DNA of 64,000 nt, taken from NCBI GenBank assembly GCA_913045935.1, contig CAJWSY010000001.1, positions 46,397 through 110,396 of the forward strand. The letters are read 5' to 3'. Origin of the DNA: an uncultured Chloroflexota bacterium (GTDB taxonomy: Bacteria; Chloroflexota; Dehalococcoidia; Lucifugimonadales; GCA-002694895). The translations under genes were made by a program, and so were the position numbers. The notes beneath the pieces are model-generated. The model did not search any database. It worked only from the letters and a program-made list of their open reading frames with translations, and was not told the origin of the DNA. Below, piece after piece: positions 21,928 to 32,549 of the stretch; position 1 is the first letter of the stretch; the number at the start of each line of letters is the position of its first letter.

Positions 21928-22911
21928 CTATATTTGATCTAGTGAATAGTCACCAATTAACAGTAATAATAATGCCATTCTAATTGCCACACTATTTTGG
22001 ACCTGATCATTTATTAATGATCTTTCAGAATTTGATACATACCCGTCGATTTCAATACCTAAGTTTACTGGACCAGGATGTAAAATCTTAATTTCTTTCT
22101 CGCAACTTTTAAGAGAATCCTCATTCAACTTAAACAATCTAGTATACTCATTTATATTTGGAACTACATAATTTGACTTTCGCTCAAATTGAGTTCTCAA
22201 AGTCATAACTAAGTCTGCATTTTTCAAGCTGTATCTTAAATCATCACTATATTTAATTTCAGGCCAATATATTTGATTTCTTTCTACTGAATTATCACTC
22301 AAATATTGAGCATCCATAGTTGTTGGTGCGCAAATAGTTATTCTTGCTCCCATAATCGAAAATCCTATAATTGTGGACCTTGCTACTCTGCTGTGTACAT
22401 TATCTCCAAGTACAGTTAAATTAAGACCTTCAATATTCCCTACTTTTTTATGCACAGTGTATAAATCAATTAAATTTTGTGTAGGATGAGCATGAGATCC
22501 ATCTCCTGCGTTAATAACAGGAATGCCGATATTCCTCGCAACAAAATAAGGAGCCCCTGCGTCAAAATGTCTCATGACCAAAAGATTTGCACCAATAGAT
22601 TCAAGAGTTTGAACACTATTAAAAAGAGATTCTCCTTTCTCGTCACTACTACCGCTTGAGGACATATTTATAACATCAGCCGACAATATTTTGCCTGCAT
22701 TTTCAAAAGATACTCTTGTGCGCGTACTAGGTTCAGCAAAATAATTAAGAATAGTTTTTCCTCGAAGCGCCGGGATTTTTCTGATTGAGCCTTTCGCAAT
22801 AGACTGAAGTTTGTCAGCATATTCAAATATATAATTTATATCTGATTTATTTAATTGGTCAACATCCAATAAATTACGAAAATTGGTCAATGGTTTAATT
22901 TTATTAGTCAT
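21928..22911 (-). CDS. pyrB: Aspartate carbamoyltransferase catalytic subunit
   Basis: FAEPSTRTRVSFENAGK, NAGDGSHAHPTQNLIDLYT, LHPGPVNLGIEI. Confidence 0.98.
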   Translation of the reverse strand: MTNKIKPLTNFRNLLDVDQLNKSDINYIFEYADKLQSIAKGSIRKIPALRGKTILNYFAEPSTRTRVSFENAGKILSADVINMSSSGSSDEKGESLFNSVQTLESIGANLLVMRHFDAGAPYFVARNIGIPVINAGDGSHAHPTQNLIDLYTVHKKVGNIEGLNLTVLGDNVHSRVARSTIIGFSIMGARITICAPTTMDAQYLSDNSVERNQIYWPEIKYSDDLRYSLKNADLVMTLRTQFERKSNYVVPNINEYTRLFKLNEDSLKSCEKEIKILHPGPVNLGIEIDGYVSNSERSLINDQVQNSVAIRMALLLLLIGDYSLDQI

Positions 22912-23429
22912 TCTATTTCCACTCCATCTACCCCATCAATTTCTTCAACTAAAACTTTTATTTTTTCATCTTTAGAAGTGGGTATGTTTTTACCAATAAA
23001 ATCAGGAGAAATAGGTAATTCTCTGTGCCCTCGATCAATTAAAACAGAAAGTTGAATACTAGACGGGCGGCCATAATCCATTAAAGCATCCATCGCTGCT
23101 CTTATACTTCTGCCAGTATATAAAACATCATCTATCAAAACAACATTGCAATCATTAATATCTATATCAATTACAGTTGGATTAATATCTGTTTTGATTT
23201 TGGTTTCAATATCATCTCTATAAAATGAAACATCTAGTTGAGCAATAGGGACAGTTAATTTTTCAAAATCTTCTATAAAATCAGCAATACGTTTTGCTAT
23301 TGGAACACCTCTAGTGTGCATGCCAATTAGAACTAATTTTTCAGGTCCTGAATTTTTCTCAAGTATTTCATGCGAAATCCTTTTGAGCATTCTTGAAAAG
23401 CTATTTGAATCTATAATTAGTTTACCCAA
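22908..23429 (-). CDS. pyrR: PyrR bifunctional regulator / uracil phosphoribosyltransferase
   Basis: LIGMHTRGVPIAKRIADFI, NVVLIDDVLYTGRSIRAAMDAL PRPP loop, LIDRGHRELPI. Confidence 0.95.
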   Translation of the reverse strand: MGKLIIDSNSFSRMLKRISHEILEKNSGPEKLVLIGMHTRGVPIAKRIADFIEDFEKLTVPIAQLDVSFYRDDIETKIKTDINPTVIDIDINDCNVVLIDDVLYTGRSIRAAMDALMDYGRPSSIQLSVLIDRGHRELPISPDFIGKNIPTSKDEKIKVLVEEIDGVDGVEIE

Positions 23430-23673
23430 TTATACCAAAGCTTTAAGAGTTGTATTATTCTTAAAAAGATTAAAATTATACAAGTATATAGAAAACATAA
23501 TTAACATCCTTTTCAGTATCTCAGTACTAATTTAAAGGTTAGTAAATATGATTAGATTATATATAAATATGAAAATAATATCAAATTCAATTTTTATATA
23601 ATAATTTAAACGTAATCATTATATTTATTTGATATCATATATGCGTTTGTTTGAAAAATATCAAATATTAAGA

Positions 23674-24783
23674 ATGATTATTGGAATAATAAAAGAAATA
23701 AAAAACAACGAAAATAGAGTAGCTTTAATTCCCGAAAAGGCAAAGTTACTAACAGCTAAAAATCATCAGGTGTTAGTAGAATTCGATGCAGGAATTGGAT
23801 CTGGATATACAAATCAAGATTATGAATTAGCAGGCTGTAAAATAATACAAAGCTCAAATGAAATTTTCTTAACTTCTGATATAGTACTAAAAGTAAAAGA
23901 ACCCTTAGAATCAGAGTACAAATTACTTAATAACAAAGCGACTCTTTTTACATATCTTCACTTAGCTGCCAATAGTAAATTAACTAATTCTTTATTAAAT
24001 GCAGGAACAACTGCTATCGCTTATGAAAATGTGTCTCCAGATAACAAGAATTTCCCTTTGTTAAAACCAATGTCAGAAATAGCCGGCAAACTTGCTCCTC
24101 AAATTGCATCAAATTTCTTGCAAAAACAAAATGGGGGACTTGGAGTACTTATTGGTGGAACTGAGACAGTTCCTGCTCTTAAAATTGGGATTATAGGAGC
24201 TGGCACTGTTGGGTATAATGCAGCTTCTATTGCTTTAGGAATGCAAGCCAATGTTTATGTATTTGATATAGATGAAGAAAAGTTATTAAATTTAAATAAT
24301 AATTATCCTAATGCAAATACTGTGTTATCAAATAAGCAAAATTTAAATGATATATTACCTTTGATGGACGTAATTATTAATGGTATATATATACCGGGAG
24401 CATCTGCTCCAAAAATTATTGATCAAGCTTTATTGCAACAATTAAAAAATAATTGTTTAATTGTCGATGTAGCTATAGATCAAGGAGGAAGCGTGGAAAA
24501 CCTAACTCCGACCAGTCATGATGATCCAATCGTAAACATCAATCAAGTTTATGGATATGCAGTACCCAACATGCCAGGAGTAGTTCCTAGAACTGCAAGT
24601 AAAGCCTTAAATGAAGCTACTTTTCCGTATATAGAATATTTAGCAAACAATGGGTTTGAGCATTCAATAAAGAATAATAACGAAATAGCAAATGGAGTTA
24701 ATACCTATAAAAACAAACTAACCTCCAAGCCTGTTGCAGACTCACTAAATCTAAATTTTTCTCCGCTTGACGAATTGATTTGA
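23674..24783 (+). CDS. ald: Alanine dehydrogenase
   Basis: IGIIKEIKNNENRVALIPE, KVKEPLESEY, GGTETVPALKIGIIGAGTVGYNAA. Start trimmed to MIIGIIKE. Confidence 0.95.
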   Translation: MIIGIIKEIKNNENRVALIPEKAKLLTAKNHQVLVEFDAGIGSGYTNQDYELAGCKIIQSSNEIFLTSDIVLKVKEPLESEYKLLNNKATLFTYLHLAANSKLTNSLLNAGTTAIAYENVSPDNKNFPLLKPMSEIAGKLAPQIASNFLQKQNGGLGVLIGGTETVPALKIGIIGAGTVGYNAASIALGMQANVYVFDIDEEKLLNLNNNYPNANTVLSNKQNLNDILPLMDVIINGIYIPGASAPKIIDQALLQQLKNNCLIVDVAIDQGGSVENLTPTSHDDPIVNINQVYGYAVPNMPGVVPRTASKALNEATFPYIEYLANNGFEHSIKNNNEIANGVNTYKNKLTSKPVADSLNLNFSPLDELI

Positions 24784-24789
24784 TTGATT

Positions 24790-25704
24790 ATGAATAAAAA
24801 TATTTTTGTAATATTTGGTGTTAGCGGATTAATTGGTACAGAATTAGCAAAAACTCTTCACAAAAATAACGAATACACTATTGGTATTACAAGAAATATT
24901 AATAAAACAAAAAAGAAACTACCTTTTTTAAACGAATTACTTGATACAGCATACATAAAATCAAATACTTTTAACACAAATACTAATAATTTCATTTTCA
25001 TTAACTTATCTGCAGAGCCATTAATAGGATTATGGACAAAAACCAAAAGTAGACGCGTGTTGGAAAGTAGGTTAGATGGAATAAATAAATCCATATCATT
25101 AATAAAAAAATACAATCTTAATAATTCCACAATTCTGTGCGCAAGTGGCATAGGAATATACGGGAATAACTTCACTGAATCTCAATCTGAAGATTCCAAA
25201 ACTTCGGATGATACATTTGTTTCACAAATGTCTAAAAAAATAGAACAAAAGCTAAATTCTTCTGAAATTAGTAAAAATATAAATATGCGTTTTGGAATAG
25301 TATTAAGTAAAAATGGTGGATCTTTAAAATACCTAAATTTAATTTATAATATGGGAATAGGAGGTCCAATAGGGAAAGGGAATCAATGGTGGTCATGGAT
25401 ACACATAGACGATGTAATCAATTCCATTTTACACATAGTGCAAAACAAATTAGAAGGTCCTATTAATATAACTTCCCCTAATCCTGAAAAACAAAAAGAT
25501 TTTTCAAAAATTCTAGCAAAGAATCTGCACAGACCGTCCTTAATGTACACGCCAGATTTTGTATTAAAAATAATTTTAGGAAATTTTGCCACAGAATTAT
25601 TGGATAGCAAAAAAATTGTTCCAAAAAAATTAATTGATTCAAATTTTAAATTTAAATTTGATTTTTTAAAAGATGCTTTAAATAATATTTACAATGAAAA
25701 ATAG
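24790..25704 (+). CDS. TIGR01777/YfcH-type NAD(P)-dependent epimerase
   Basis: FGVSGLIGTELAKTL, FINLSAEPLIG, GIGIYG, WWSWIHIDDVI, INITSPNP. Confidence 0.8.
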   Translation: MNKNIFVIFGVSGLIGTELAKTLHKNNEYTIGITRNINKTKKKLPFLNELLDTAYIKSNTFNTNTNNFIFINLSAEPLIGLWTKTKSRRVLESRLDGINKSISLIKKYNLNNSTILCASGIGIYGNNFTESQSEDSKTSDDTFVSQMSKKIEQKLNSSEISKNINMRFGIVLSKNGGSLKYLNLIYNMGIGGPIGKGNQWWSWIHIDDVINSILHIVQNKLEGPINITSPNPEKQKDFSKILAKNLHRPSLMYTPDFVLKIILGNFATELLDSKKIVPKKLIDSNFKFKFDFLKDALNNIYNEK

Positions 25705-26134
25705 AACATTCATATACAATACAACTATTAGAAGATCTATAGATGTAGTATTCGAATTTTATTCCAATCCACAAAATATCAATCAGTTAACCCCTTGGTT
25801 TGTATCAGCTCAAGTTTCTCCAAATACCAAAGTAAGTTCTGGTTCAAATTTTAAAATTAAAATTAAAATATTGGGGATCACAGTAAGTAAATGGCAAATA
25901 TTAATACAAAATTACAAAAACAATAATACTTTCACAGATATCCAAGTTGAGGGTCCTTTTGAAATATGGCAACATAGTCATACTTTTAAAGAAGGTAAAA
26001 ACAATACTCTAATGGAAGATAAAATCATCTACAGATCTAAGATATCTATTTTAAATAAATTAAATATACTCAAATACATATTTGCTCTTGTTTTTTATTA
26101 TCGTAAACGTAAAATATTGAGTATATTTAAATAA
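25694..26134 (+). CDS. SRPBCC-family (START-like) protein
   Basis: Overlaps the YfcH-type gene; IDVVFEFYSNPQNINQLTPWF typical polyketide cyclase/SRPBCC start. Confidence 0.65.
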   Translation: MKNRTFIYNTTIRRSIDVVFEFYSNPQNINQLTPWFVSAQVSPNTKVSSGSNFKIKIKILGITVSKWQILIQNYKNNNTFTDIQVEGPFEIWQHSHTFKEGKNNTLMEDKIIYRSKISILNKLNILKYIFALVFYYRKRKILSIFK

Positions 26135-26148
26135 AAAACAATAGGATA

Positions 26149-27291
26149 ATGGATAACTTATTAAATAATGAGTACTACAATAAACTAGGGGTCAGACGAG
26201 TAATTAATTGCGCATCATACCTTACAATGCTAGGCGGGAGTATAATGCCACCTGAAGTTACAGAAGCCATGGATAAAGCATCCGAATGGTTTGTAGATAT
26301 GAAAGAATTAAATATGGCCGCAGGTGATGTTATTGCAAAATTTACTGGAGCTGAAGCAGGATTAGTTACTGCCGGAGCAGCTTCAGCTTTAATGCTTCAA
26401 ACCGCAGCTTGCATAACCGGGACAGATCCAAAAAAAATAAATCAACTTCCAGATACCAATGGTTTGAAAAATGAATTTATAATACATAGATCTCACAAAA
26501 CCAATTATGACCATAACTATCGAAATGCGGGGGCAAAATTAATAGAAATAGGAAATACAGGAGGAACTCATACTTGGGAGTTAGAATCAAACATTAATGA
26601 AAAAACTGCTGGCATAATATACGTCTATGGTCCCAAGCAAAATGGAGCCATAGATATAGAAACCACAATAAAGATAGCGCATAAAAATCAATTACCTGTA
26701 ATTGTAGATGCTGCTGCACTTTTACCTCCTGTGGAAAATCTAATGAAATTCACTCAATTAGGCGCTGATATGGTAGCATTTAGTGGAGGAAAAGGCTTAA
26801 GAGGTCCTCAGTCTACGGGAATATTATGCGGAACAAAAGAATTAATCAATGCAGCCTATTTAAACGCTGCTCCAAATAATGAAGGAATAGGAAGAGTTTC
26901 TAAAGTTTCTAAAGAAGAAATTATAGGACTGATAACTGCATTAGAGTTATTTATAGACCGTGACCATTCAACTATCATGAAAAAATGGGAGCAAGACTGT
27001 GAATTAATTATTGATCAAATAAATTCAAAGGTCAAAGATGTAAATATAAAATATATTAAATCACCTAAAGATCCCAATTTAATTATCGACGAAGACTCAA
27101 CCCATCCCTCAATAATAATATCTTCAGATAAATTTTCTGATCAAGAATTAGAAGAAAAGTTAGCTGAAGGGAATCCCTCGATTAGGGTTAGAAATACTTT
27201 TGAGTATAATGGAATCAAAATTGTAACTTCAAATTTTCATTCAGATGAAGCTCAAATAGTAGCTGAAAAATTAATAAAAATATTATCCTGA
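26149..27291 (+). CDS. PLP-dependent SelA-like (selenocysteine synthase / DgaE) family protein
   Basis: GVRRVINCASYLTMLGGS, TGAEAGLVTAGAASAL, PVIVDAAALLPP, VAFSGGKGLRGPQSTGILCG catalytic Lys region. Confidence 0.8.
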   Translation: MDNLLNNEYYNKLGVRRVINCASYLTMLGGSIMPPEVTEAMDKASEWFVDMKELNMAAGDVIAKFTGAEAGLVTAGAASALMLQTAACITGTDPKKINQLPDTNGLKNEFIIHRSHKTNYDHNYRNAGAKLIEIGNTGGTHTWELESNINEKTAGIIYVYGPKQNGAIDIETTIKIAHKNQLPVIVDAAALLPPVENLMKFTQLGADMVAFSGGKGLRGPQSTGILCGTKELINAAYLNAAPNNEGIGRVSKVSKEEIIGLITALELFIDRDHSTIMKKWEQDCELIIDQINSKVKDVNIKYIKSPKDPNLIIDEDSTHPSIIISSDKFSDQELEEKLAEGNPSIRVRNTFEYNGIKIVTSNFHSDEAQIVAEKLIKILS

Positions 27292-28200
27292 TAAGTGGCT
27301 TAAATATTGTGAAACATAATCAAAACCAATAGAATCTATAAATGCTTCTTGTAATCTCTTAGTTATTTTCCCTGGAATATCTCCATTTCCGATTTGCCTA
27401 CCATTAACAGAACCTACTGGTACAATGCAAAAACTTGTAGATGTAACAAACATTTCATCTGCGGTAAATGCATCGTAAGAATCTAAATCTTTCTCAACTA
27501 CTGGCATTCCTAACCCTTTAGCAAGATTCATTGAATCAGATCTGCCTATACCTGCTAAGACATATTTTTCTTTTGGTGTAAAAATCTGATTATTTTTTAC
27601 AATAAATATATTTGCACCAGAACCTTCAGTAAGATTACCATTTTCATCTAAGAGTATAGCTTTGGCATCTTCTCTGTAATTATGTGCTTCAATGTCTGCC
27701 AAATTAAAATTAATATATTGATTAACTTTAGCTCTTGGACTTAAAGCTTCGTGAGAAGTTCTTCTTATAGAAGAAATAATCAAAGGGATTCCTGATTTAT
27801 AATACTCGCATCTTTCAGCTAATGGTAAAGGAACACAATGGATAATCACATTAGGAATAACGGGGCCATCCGAAGTTCTTTTTGATCCTCTAGTTATTCT
27901 CAAAAACACCCAATAATCATCTTTTTCAGTGAGTAAATGGTTGTTTAATTCTAATAATTTATTAGTAAATTCTATTAATTCTTTCTTGTTATATGGAGAT
28001 TCAATTTGCATATATTTCAACGACATAAATAATCTGTCTATGTGTTCTTCTAATTTATAAATCTCTCCTCTGAAAGTACGACATGTGTCAAAGACAGCAT
28101 CACCCCTGGTAAAGCCACCGTCGTGAATTGGTATCACAGCATCTTTGTCAGTTACATACTCACCATTAATAAACGTATACAAATCTTGTACTTTTACCAT
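27283..28200 (-). CDS. Aminotransferase class IV (branched-chain / D-amino acid type)
   Basis: FINGEYV, IPIHDGGFTRGDAVFDTCRTF, LTEGSGANIFIV, EMFVTSTSFCIVPV. Confidence 0.88.
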   Translation of the reverse strand: MVKVQDLYTFINGEYVTDKDAVIPIHDGGFTRGDAVFDTCRTFRGEIYKLEEHIDRLFMSLKYMQIESPYNKKELIEFTNKLLELNNHLLTEKDDYWVFLRITRGSKRTSDGPVIPNVIIHCVPLPLAERCEYYKSGIPLIISSIRRTSHEALSPRAKVNQYINFNLADIEAHNYREDAKAILLDENGNLTEGSGANIFIVKNNQIFTPKEKYVLAGIGRSDSMNLAKGLGMPVVEKDLDSYDAFTADEMFVTSTSFCIVPVGSVNGRQIGNGDIPGKITKRLQEAFIDSIGFDYVSQYLSHLSG

Positions 28201-28223
28201 AAATATACCCTATAAAATTTATT

Positions 28224-29060
28224 TTAGTGATTATACTGCCTTTTATAGTGAAAAAGAAAGTGCTGTATAATTCCTGAATAAGGACCAAAGTGATTTTGTG
28301 CCCATTCTCTTTTTTTTAACATTGATAATTTCTTGTTAACACCATAATCATCAACAAGTACTCTTTCGACCCATAAATCAACCGGGAAAGCATAAGATTT
28401 TTTTAATGAATATACCAAAACACAATTTGCCACTTTGTCACCAACTCCTGGGAATTTCAATAAAGCTTTAAGTGAGTTTTCATAGTTATAGTTAAATAAA
28501 TCATAAATCAAATCTAAATTATTATTTAATAATTTAGATGTTCCTAAAACATATTTAGCTCTATATCCCAAAGAAAAATTTCGTAGAGATTTTTCATCTA
28601 GATCAGAAAGGATACCCGGAGTTGGAAAAGTATGTCCTACTTCTGTGTCTATTTTTTTTTCTACACCTAGTTTCAAGCTTAAATCATTAATAGATTTAGA
28701 TATTTTGGGAACATTCGACCATGCTGAAATAATGAACGAAATCAAACACTCCCACGGATCTTGATTTAAAACTTTCATGCCTTTAAATCTTTTATATGCT
28801 AAATATGCATTATGGTCATCAAGATTTTCAAAAATCTGATAATAATTATTGTTCAAATCAAAATATTCAATAATTTCTGATTCAAACTTTGTATTTTCAG
28901 AATTCGTATATTCAATACAATTGTTATATTTTCTTAACTTTATAAATGTATTCTTAATATAACCATAATACCATTCGTTTTTTTTATACCATCTAAATGC
29001 CTGCCCACTAAATAAAGTGCTGTCTAAATCTAAATCATGTATTAATTTAATTTGATACAT
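28224..29060 (-). CDS. OGG1-type 8-oxoguanine DNA glycosylase
   Basis: SGQAFRWYK, QDPWECLISFIISAWSNVPKI, LKFPGVGDKVANCVLVYSLKKSYAFPVDLWVERV (HhH-GPD with catalytic Lys and Asp). Start at MYQIKLIHDL. Confidence 0.85.
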   Translation of the reverse strand: MYQIKLIHDLDLDSTLFSGQAFRWYKKNEWYYGYIKNTFIKLRKYNNCIEYTNSENTKFESEIIEYFDLNNNYYQIFENLDDHNAYLAYKRFKGMKVLNQDPWECLISFIISAWSNVPKISKSINDLSLKLGVEKKIDTEVGHTFPTPGILSDLDEKSLRNFSLGYRAKYVLGTSKLLNNNLDLIYDLFNYNYENSLKALLKFPGVGDKVANCVLVYSLKKSYAFPVDLWVERVLVDDYGVNKKLSMLKKREWAQNHFGPYSGIIQHFLFHYKRQYNH

Positions 29061-29076
29061 ATTGTTTAAAAAAAAA

Positions 29077-31836
29077 TTATAAATAATCTTCTTCCCCAAA
29101 ATCCAATTTTCCACCTGGTAGTGATTCAAGAAAAATTTTACCATATTGTTTTGTTATGACTCTTGGATCTAATAATAGTACTTTCCCTTTATCATTTTCA
29201 TTTCTTATCAATCGTCCAAATCCCTGCTTGAATTTAATGATTGCACGAGGAATTGCATACTCAAAAAAAGGAGTTTTGTATTGTTCTGATCTTGCCTGGA
29301 ATAATGGATGAGTAGGGACATCAAAAGGTAATTTCAAAATTATTAATAATTTTAAAGAACCGTCATCAATATCTACACCTTCCCAAAAACTAGACGTACC
29401 TAAAATTAAAGATTGGGGATTTTTTTTAAATCTTTTAAGAATTTGATGTGGAGACCCATCTAAACCTTGAGCTAGAACATTAATATTATATTCATCTAAT
29501 TTATCTTTCAAAATTTTACTTGTTTCACGTAATGCTTGATGAGATGTGAATAGAGCCATAGAAAACCCTTTCATATCAGTTACATTTTCAAAAATAATTT
29601 TACTTGTTTCTGTTAAATAATTTGACGAATTTGGTTCTGGTAAAAATTTAGGAATTACAATATTTACTGATTCGTCATAATCAAATGGAGACCCAAAAGA
29701 CATTGTCAAATCCACTTTTAATCCCACTGTGTTTCTTAAATGCGTAAAATTATCGTTTGAGTTTAAAGTTGCACTAGTAAGTATTGTACTTTCTAAATTT
29801 GAAAATAAATTTTCATTTAATAAATCTGACACATTAATCGGCGCTGAAAAAAATTCGTTATTGTTAAATCTTTCATTTTTTTCAATCCAAAAAACATTTG
29901 TTTCGTTTTTATCTAAAAACATTTCGTCTAAGTTTGATTTAGCAGTGTTATAATTCTCTGTCCATTCAGTGATTAAATCATTCAAATTTTCTACTAAAGA
30001 TTTATTTTTATTTACATTATCTTTTACAAATTTAAATATCAATGTTAACTCTTCCAACAATCTATCTAATTTGAGTTTGCAATCATTCCATTCAGTAATA
30101 ATTTTAGTATCAAACTTATTATTCTTCGTTACTCTCAAAGTCTTTATACCGGCACTTTTAGTTGCATTGGAATTAATAACAATGTTAACTTCATTAATAA
30201 ATTCTTTAAGGGTTAACACTGATTCCTCTGATTTTTTGTTTAATTTATTTTTTCGTTGATTATAGTCAGAGTCTTCGTCAAAGATATCTGTTTGAGTTTT
30301 AAATTCAATAGATATAATTCTTTCAATAATTTCAAGTATATTTATTTTACCCAAATCTAATTTGGACAAATCCCTTAGAACTCTTTCGTCAATTCTCCAT
30401 CCCAAATGCTGTGAAGCGACATCTTCTAAATTATGTGCTTCATCAATAATCAAAACTTCATGATTTGGGATAAGTTGATTCAGTGATTTAACATCACTCA
30501 TCAGTAGCGCATGATTAACAACAATCACGTCACATTCTTCTGCTCTTATTTTTGAATCATTAAAAAAACATCCTGAGTTTTTCCCAAAACATTTTCTATT
30601 CTTATGCGTTAGTTTAGACCAAAAATTTGAATCAACATATTTACTTAATCCTAATTCAGATTTGTCACCACTGGTGGTATTATTAATCCAAACTAGAATT
30701 TTAGCAAGAAATCTAGCATATTCAATGTCTTCTGTTTTTTCAAGCAACTGATTTCCCAATGAACTTAAACACAAATAATTATCTCTTCCTTTTAAAGTGC
30801 AATAGTTGAAAGAATTATCAGTAGATTGAATTTTATTTAATATTTCATTCACCAAAGGTAAATCTTTTGAATAAAGTTGTTCCTGTAAATTTATTGTATT
30901 TGTAGATACAACAATTTTTTTTCCTGTATTCAGCGCATATATTGCAGATGGCAATAAATAAGCAAGTGACTTCCCAACACCCGTACCTGCCTCAACGGCT
31001 ATATTTTTATTTTCATAAATTGATTTCAAAACAATGTCTGACATTTCATGCTGTTGAGATCTGTATGAAAAATTACTAAGTAAAGAATTCAAAATTTCAC
31101 TTTCGTCACTAAAAACTTGGTCTACAACTTCATCTTGTAATGTAACATTTGATTTTGTGTAATTAATATTTTCATTTTTAGTAATTAATTCGATTAAGGA
31201 AAAATGTTCAGTTGTTTCTTCGTACTCAAAAACCAAATCATTAAATAAAAAATACAATTCTTCATCTTCCTTCAAAATTAAGCTTTTTATTAAAGATTTG
31301 ACTCTTATATCTAATTTTTCAAATTTATTTATTAGATATATAAACACTTGCATAGTATATTCGGCATCAGATTTGGCTCTATGTGCGTTTAATTGATTTA
31401 CACCTATGTAATTACATATGGATCCTAAAGATAAATCCTGTAATTCAGGTAACATAATCTGAGCAAATCTCCATGTATCTATAAAAATATTATTTAAATC
31501 CATTCCACTTTGATAAAGAAATCCTTTGTCAAACCCAACATTATGGCCAATAATTACAGAATCATTTAAAAAACTTTCTAATTTTGGAGAAATATCATCA
31601 AACATTGGAGCATCATGCAGATCATTATCTGTAATTCCTGTCAAATTTTGAACAAATGAATTTATAGCAACACCGGGATTTACAAAAGTTTCAAACTCTG
31701 ATTCTTTAATTCCAAAATGATCATACTTAACTGATCCTATTTCAATAATTTTATCTTTTTCTTGTGATAATCCTGTGGTTTCAAGATCAATTGAAATAAT
31801 AGATTTATTAAATGTAATGTTATTTTCTAAAATCAT
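29077..31836 (-). CDS. dinG: DinG-type helicase with N-terminal DEDD exonuclease domain
   Basis: SIDLETTGLSQEKDKIIEIG exonuclease, VEAGTGVGKSLAYLLP, IIDEAHNLED, LGTSSFWEGVDI, KQGFGRLIRNENDKG. Confidence 0.92.
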   Translation of the reverse strand: MILENNITFNKSIISIDLETTGLSQEKDKIIEIGSVKYDHFGIKESEFETFVNPGVAINSFVQNLTGITDNDLHDAPMFDDISPKLESFLNDSVIIGHNVGFDKGFLYQSGMDLNNIFIDTWRFAQIMLPELQDLSLGSICNYIGVNQLNAHRAKSDAEYTMQVFIYLINKFEKLDIRVKSLIKSLILKEDEELYFLFNDLVFEYEETTEHFSLIELITKNENINYTKSNVTLQDEVVDQVFSDESEILNSLLSNFSYRSQQHEMSDIVLKSIYENKNIAVEAGTGVGKSLAYLLPSAIYALNTGKKIVVSTNTINLQEQLYSKDLPLVNEILNKIQSTDNSFNYCTLKGRDNYLCLSSLGNQLLEKTEDIEYARFLAKILVWINNTTSGDKSELGLSKYVDSNFWSKLTHKNRKCFGKNSGCFFNDSKIRAEECDVIVVNHALLMSDVKSLNQLIPNHEVLIIDEAHNLEDVASQHLGWRIDERVLRDLSKLDLGKINILEIIERIISIEFKTQTDIFDEDSDYNQRKNKLNKKSEESVLTLKEFINEVNIVINSNATKSAGIKTLRVTKNNKFDTKIITEWNDCKLKLDRLLEELTLIFKFVKDNVNKNKSLVENLNDLITEWTENYNTAKSNLDEMFLDKNETNVFWIEKNERFNNNEFFSAPINVSDLLNENLFSNLESTILTSATLNSNDNFTHLRNTVGLKVDLTMSFGSPFDYDESVNIVIPKFLPEPNSSNYLTETSKIIFENVTDMKGFSMALFTSHQALRETSKILKDKLDEYNINVLAQGLDGSPHQILKRFKKNPQSLILGTSSFWEGVDIDDGSLKLLIILKLPFDVPTHPLFQARSEQYKTPFFEYAIPRAIIKFKQGFGRLIRNENDKGKVLLLDPRVITKQYGKIFLESLPGGKLDFGEEDYL

Positions 31837-32543
31837 ATGCTATCAATTGTAAAATAATTTTCATTAACTGGGATCCATCGGTTTTCAGATTTGTAAACAG
31901 GAGTAACTTTATTGCTTTGCAACTGCAATACTATGTCATCTAACTGATCAGTTTCGTAATCAAATTTTGTAGCAAATGTACCTACTCCTGATTCAGAATG
32001 AGCATCACTCCCTGCTGTCATAACTTTATTATTCATAGTAGCAGCAAGAAAAGCAAATCTGTTTTCTTCTATATTATTTCCTCCATTTAAAACTTCTACG
32101 CCATCAACTTGATCAAATAAATAGTTAGATGAAAATTCATTAATGTCTGGAATATATTCTTGTCCTTTATATAACAAGTTATGTTGGAATTTTTCTTTAC
32201 CAAATAATCTTCTTGCAGGATGCGCTGAAATTAAAAAAGCATTATTTTCTTTTGCAAATTGTTTTAATAAATCAATATCATGTGAACCAGGTAAATATTT
32301 ATTAAATCCTATAGCTACAACATGTCCGTAATTTGTACTAATTTCTATGCATCTAAAAATTTTTAATTTATAGTAAGAAAAGACATCTTCGATCAATTTT
32401 TTATCTTTTTCCCAAATACTACTATGCTCAGTTAAACAAGCGCCATCTAAACCTCTGTCAATAAGCTTTTCTGCTGCATCTTCTATTTTCAGACTGCTAT
32501 CACTGCTACCTAATATTGTATGTAGATGTAAATCTAAAATCAT
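31833..32543 (-). CDS. PHP-domain phosphoesterase-like protein
   Basis: DLHLHTILGSSDSSL, LTEHSS, SAHPARR, TAGSDAHSESGVGTF. Confidence 0.82.
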   Translation of the reverse strand: MILDLHLHTILGSSDSSLKIEDAAEKLIDRGLDGACLTEHSSIWEKDKKLIEDVFSYYKLKIFRCIEISTNYGHVVAIGFNKYLPGSHDIDLLKQFAKENNAFLISAHPARRLFGKEKFQHNLLYKGQEYIPDINEFSSNYLFDQVDGVEVLNGGNNIEENRFAFLAATMNNKVMTAGSDAHSESGVGTFATKFDYETDQLDDIVLQLQSNKVTPVYKSENRWIPVNENYFTIDSI

Positions 32544-32549
32544 AGAATC

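Noticed and set aside
23430-23673. Search for a PyrR-binding attenuator upstream of pyrR
   Set aside because: No recognisable PyrR binding loop or terminator hairpin found by eye, despite pyrR and the operon layout suggesting one.
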